Assembly: GCA_001800085.1 (NCBI GenBank)
Contig: MGUS01000075.1
Coordinates: 1-6,267 of the forward strand
Reading direction: 5' to 3'
Length of the DNA: 6,267 nt
Origin: Elusimicrobia bacterium RIFCSPLOWO2_01_FULL_60_11
GTDB taxonomy: Bacteria > Elusimicrobiota > Elusimicrobia > 2-02-FULL-39-32
Translations under genes and position numbers: made by a program
Part shown: positions 5,696-6,267 of the stretch, in pieces
Layout of the letters: each line of letters starts with the position of its first letter
How positions within the stretch are numbered: the stretch's first letter is position 1
Notes under the pieces: model-generated
What the model was told of the DNA's origin: nothing
The model's input: the letters and a program-made list of their open reading frames with translations, nothing else
Databases searched by the model: none

Positions 5696-6267
5696 ACGAC
5701 GCTTTCATCTCCCGCCCCTCCCAGCCCTTCTTGAACCTTCCCCAATGGAACGACTGGCAGTGGCAGGTGTTGAACCAGATCACGGGCGTGCAGGACCTGG
5801 ACCGGTGGATCTCCCTTTCCGTGGAAGAGAAGCGCGCCATCCAGTTCTCCTCCGGGCGGTTCCATTTCGCGCTCACGCCCTACTGGGTCTCCCTCATGGA
5901 CCCGGAGGATTTCCTCTGCCCCATCCGGCGCCAGAGCGTGCCTTTGGACGAGGAGTTCCGCATGCAGCAGTATGAGGTCACGGATTTCATGTCCAACGGC
6001 ATCAAAGCGGCCAACGGGCGGCTCCTGCATTCGTCCGCCGACCGCGCGGTGCTGTCCGTCCACTCCCAGTGCGCGGTCTACTGCCGTTTCTGCCCGCAGA
6101 GGAAGATGACGGAGGCCGCCGGCTCGTCCCTCACGGACGCGGAATGGCGCGAGGCCTGCTCTTATCTGGAAAAGCACCCGCAGATCCGCGAAGTGGTGAT
6201 ATCGGGCGGCGAGCCGCTCCTCTTGAACGACGATTTCTTGCAAAGGATCCTCACGGGCTTCAGATCC
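5692..6267 (+). CDS. KamA-family radical SAM protein (3' partial)
   Basis: The first 192 codons of a lysine 2,3-aminomutase-like protein lie in the window; the gene continues past the end. KamA enzymes use a [4Fe-4S] cluster, SAM and PLP to move an amino group from the alpha to the beta carbon of lysine or a related substrate. Visible family features are NDWQWQ near the N terminus, LTPYWVSLMDPED and CPIRRQSVP (about 61-84), the cluster motif CAVYCRFC (Cys127, Cys131, Cys134) and SGGEPLLL (171-178). The N-terminal layout fits KamA, while the PLP lysine and distal substrate residues lie beyond the window. Two deviations are visible. The residue two after the last cluster Cys is Gln136, where lysine 2,3-aminomutase and EpmB have Arg, and the usual SGGDP is SGGEP. 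The substrate is therefore uncertain. AAGGAAGG at 5675-5682 is nine bases before the ATG, which overlaps the stop of the HTH gene. Confidence 0.87.
   Translation, partial: MNDAFISRPSQPFLNLPQWNDWQWQVLNQITGVQDLDRWISLSVEEKRAIQFSSGRFHFALTPYWVSLMDPEDFLCPIRRQSVPLDEEFRMQQYEVTDFMSNGIKAANGRLLHSSADRAVLSVHSQCAVYCRFCPQRKMTEAAGSSLTDAEWREACSYLEKHPQIREVVISGGEPLLLNDDFLQRILTGFRS

Noticed and set aside
5539..6243. 234-codon minus-strand frame opposite the HTH and KamA-like genes
   Set aside because: It is a mirror frame of the radical SAM gene; the plus strand shows CAVYCRFC and LTPYWVSL, which settle the coding strand.
1..6267. CRISPR arrays, tRNA or rRNA genes, insertion sequences
   Set aside because: Reading both strands I saw no regularly spaced repeats, no tRNA-like TTCRA arms with CCA ends, and no transposase-like frames or terminal inverted repeats.

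Overview
The window looks like a piece of a GC-rich chromosome from a Gram-negative-type, probably uncultured bacterium. The core genes are about 60-68% G+C where counted by hand, and the promoters are clear sigma70-type elements. The gene set is a hopanoid cyclase, HpnH, a GT-C membrane glycosyltransferase with the DSNLDWGQDL motif, and a KamA-like radical SAM enzyme. The phylum cannot be fixed from this much sequence; an Elusimicrobiota- or Omnitrophota-like lineage is only a guess.

Layout. (1) 1-372: the 3' end of a BrnT-type toxin gene overlaps a complete BrnA/CopG-type antitoxin gene. This is a type II toxin-antitoxin module, clearly poorer in G+C than the genes that follow. (2) 373-448: a short intergenic region with a 13-bp palindrome and a near-consensus promoter. 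(3) 449-3696: a two-gene hopanoid operon. Squalene-hopene cyclase makes the C30 hopene, and the overlapping hpnH encodes the radical SAM enzyme that adds a 5'-deoxyadenosyl group, the first step to C35 extended hopanoids. (4) 3653-5380, minus strand: a polytopic GT39/PMT-like glycosyltransferase whose end overlaps the end of hpnH by 44 bp. (5) 5379-5429: a compact divergent control region with two near-consensus promoters whose -10 boxes overlap, plus a perfect 15-bp palindrome on one -35 and the opposing start codon. (6) 5423-6267: an excisionase-type helix-turn-helix protein joined by an ATGA overlap to a KamA-family radical SAM enzyme that runs off the window.

How the parts fit. The cyclase and HpnH act in sequence at the membrane. 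The glycosyltransferase is convergent to them and divergent from the HTH-KamA pair, so it is more likely co-regulated with the latter. Two plus-strand promoters (for the cyclase and the HTH gene) share the same geometry: TTGACA, 17 bp, a -10 box, then 12 bp to an ATG without Shine-Dalgarno. This predicts almost leaderless mRNAs. The least familiar unit is the HTH-KamA operon. Its enzyme lacks the Arg that binds the substrate carboxylate in lysine 2,3-aminomutase, and its HTH partner ends in a motif resembling a beta-clamp-binding peptide. No stretch above 300 bases lacks a gene.
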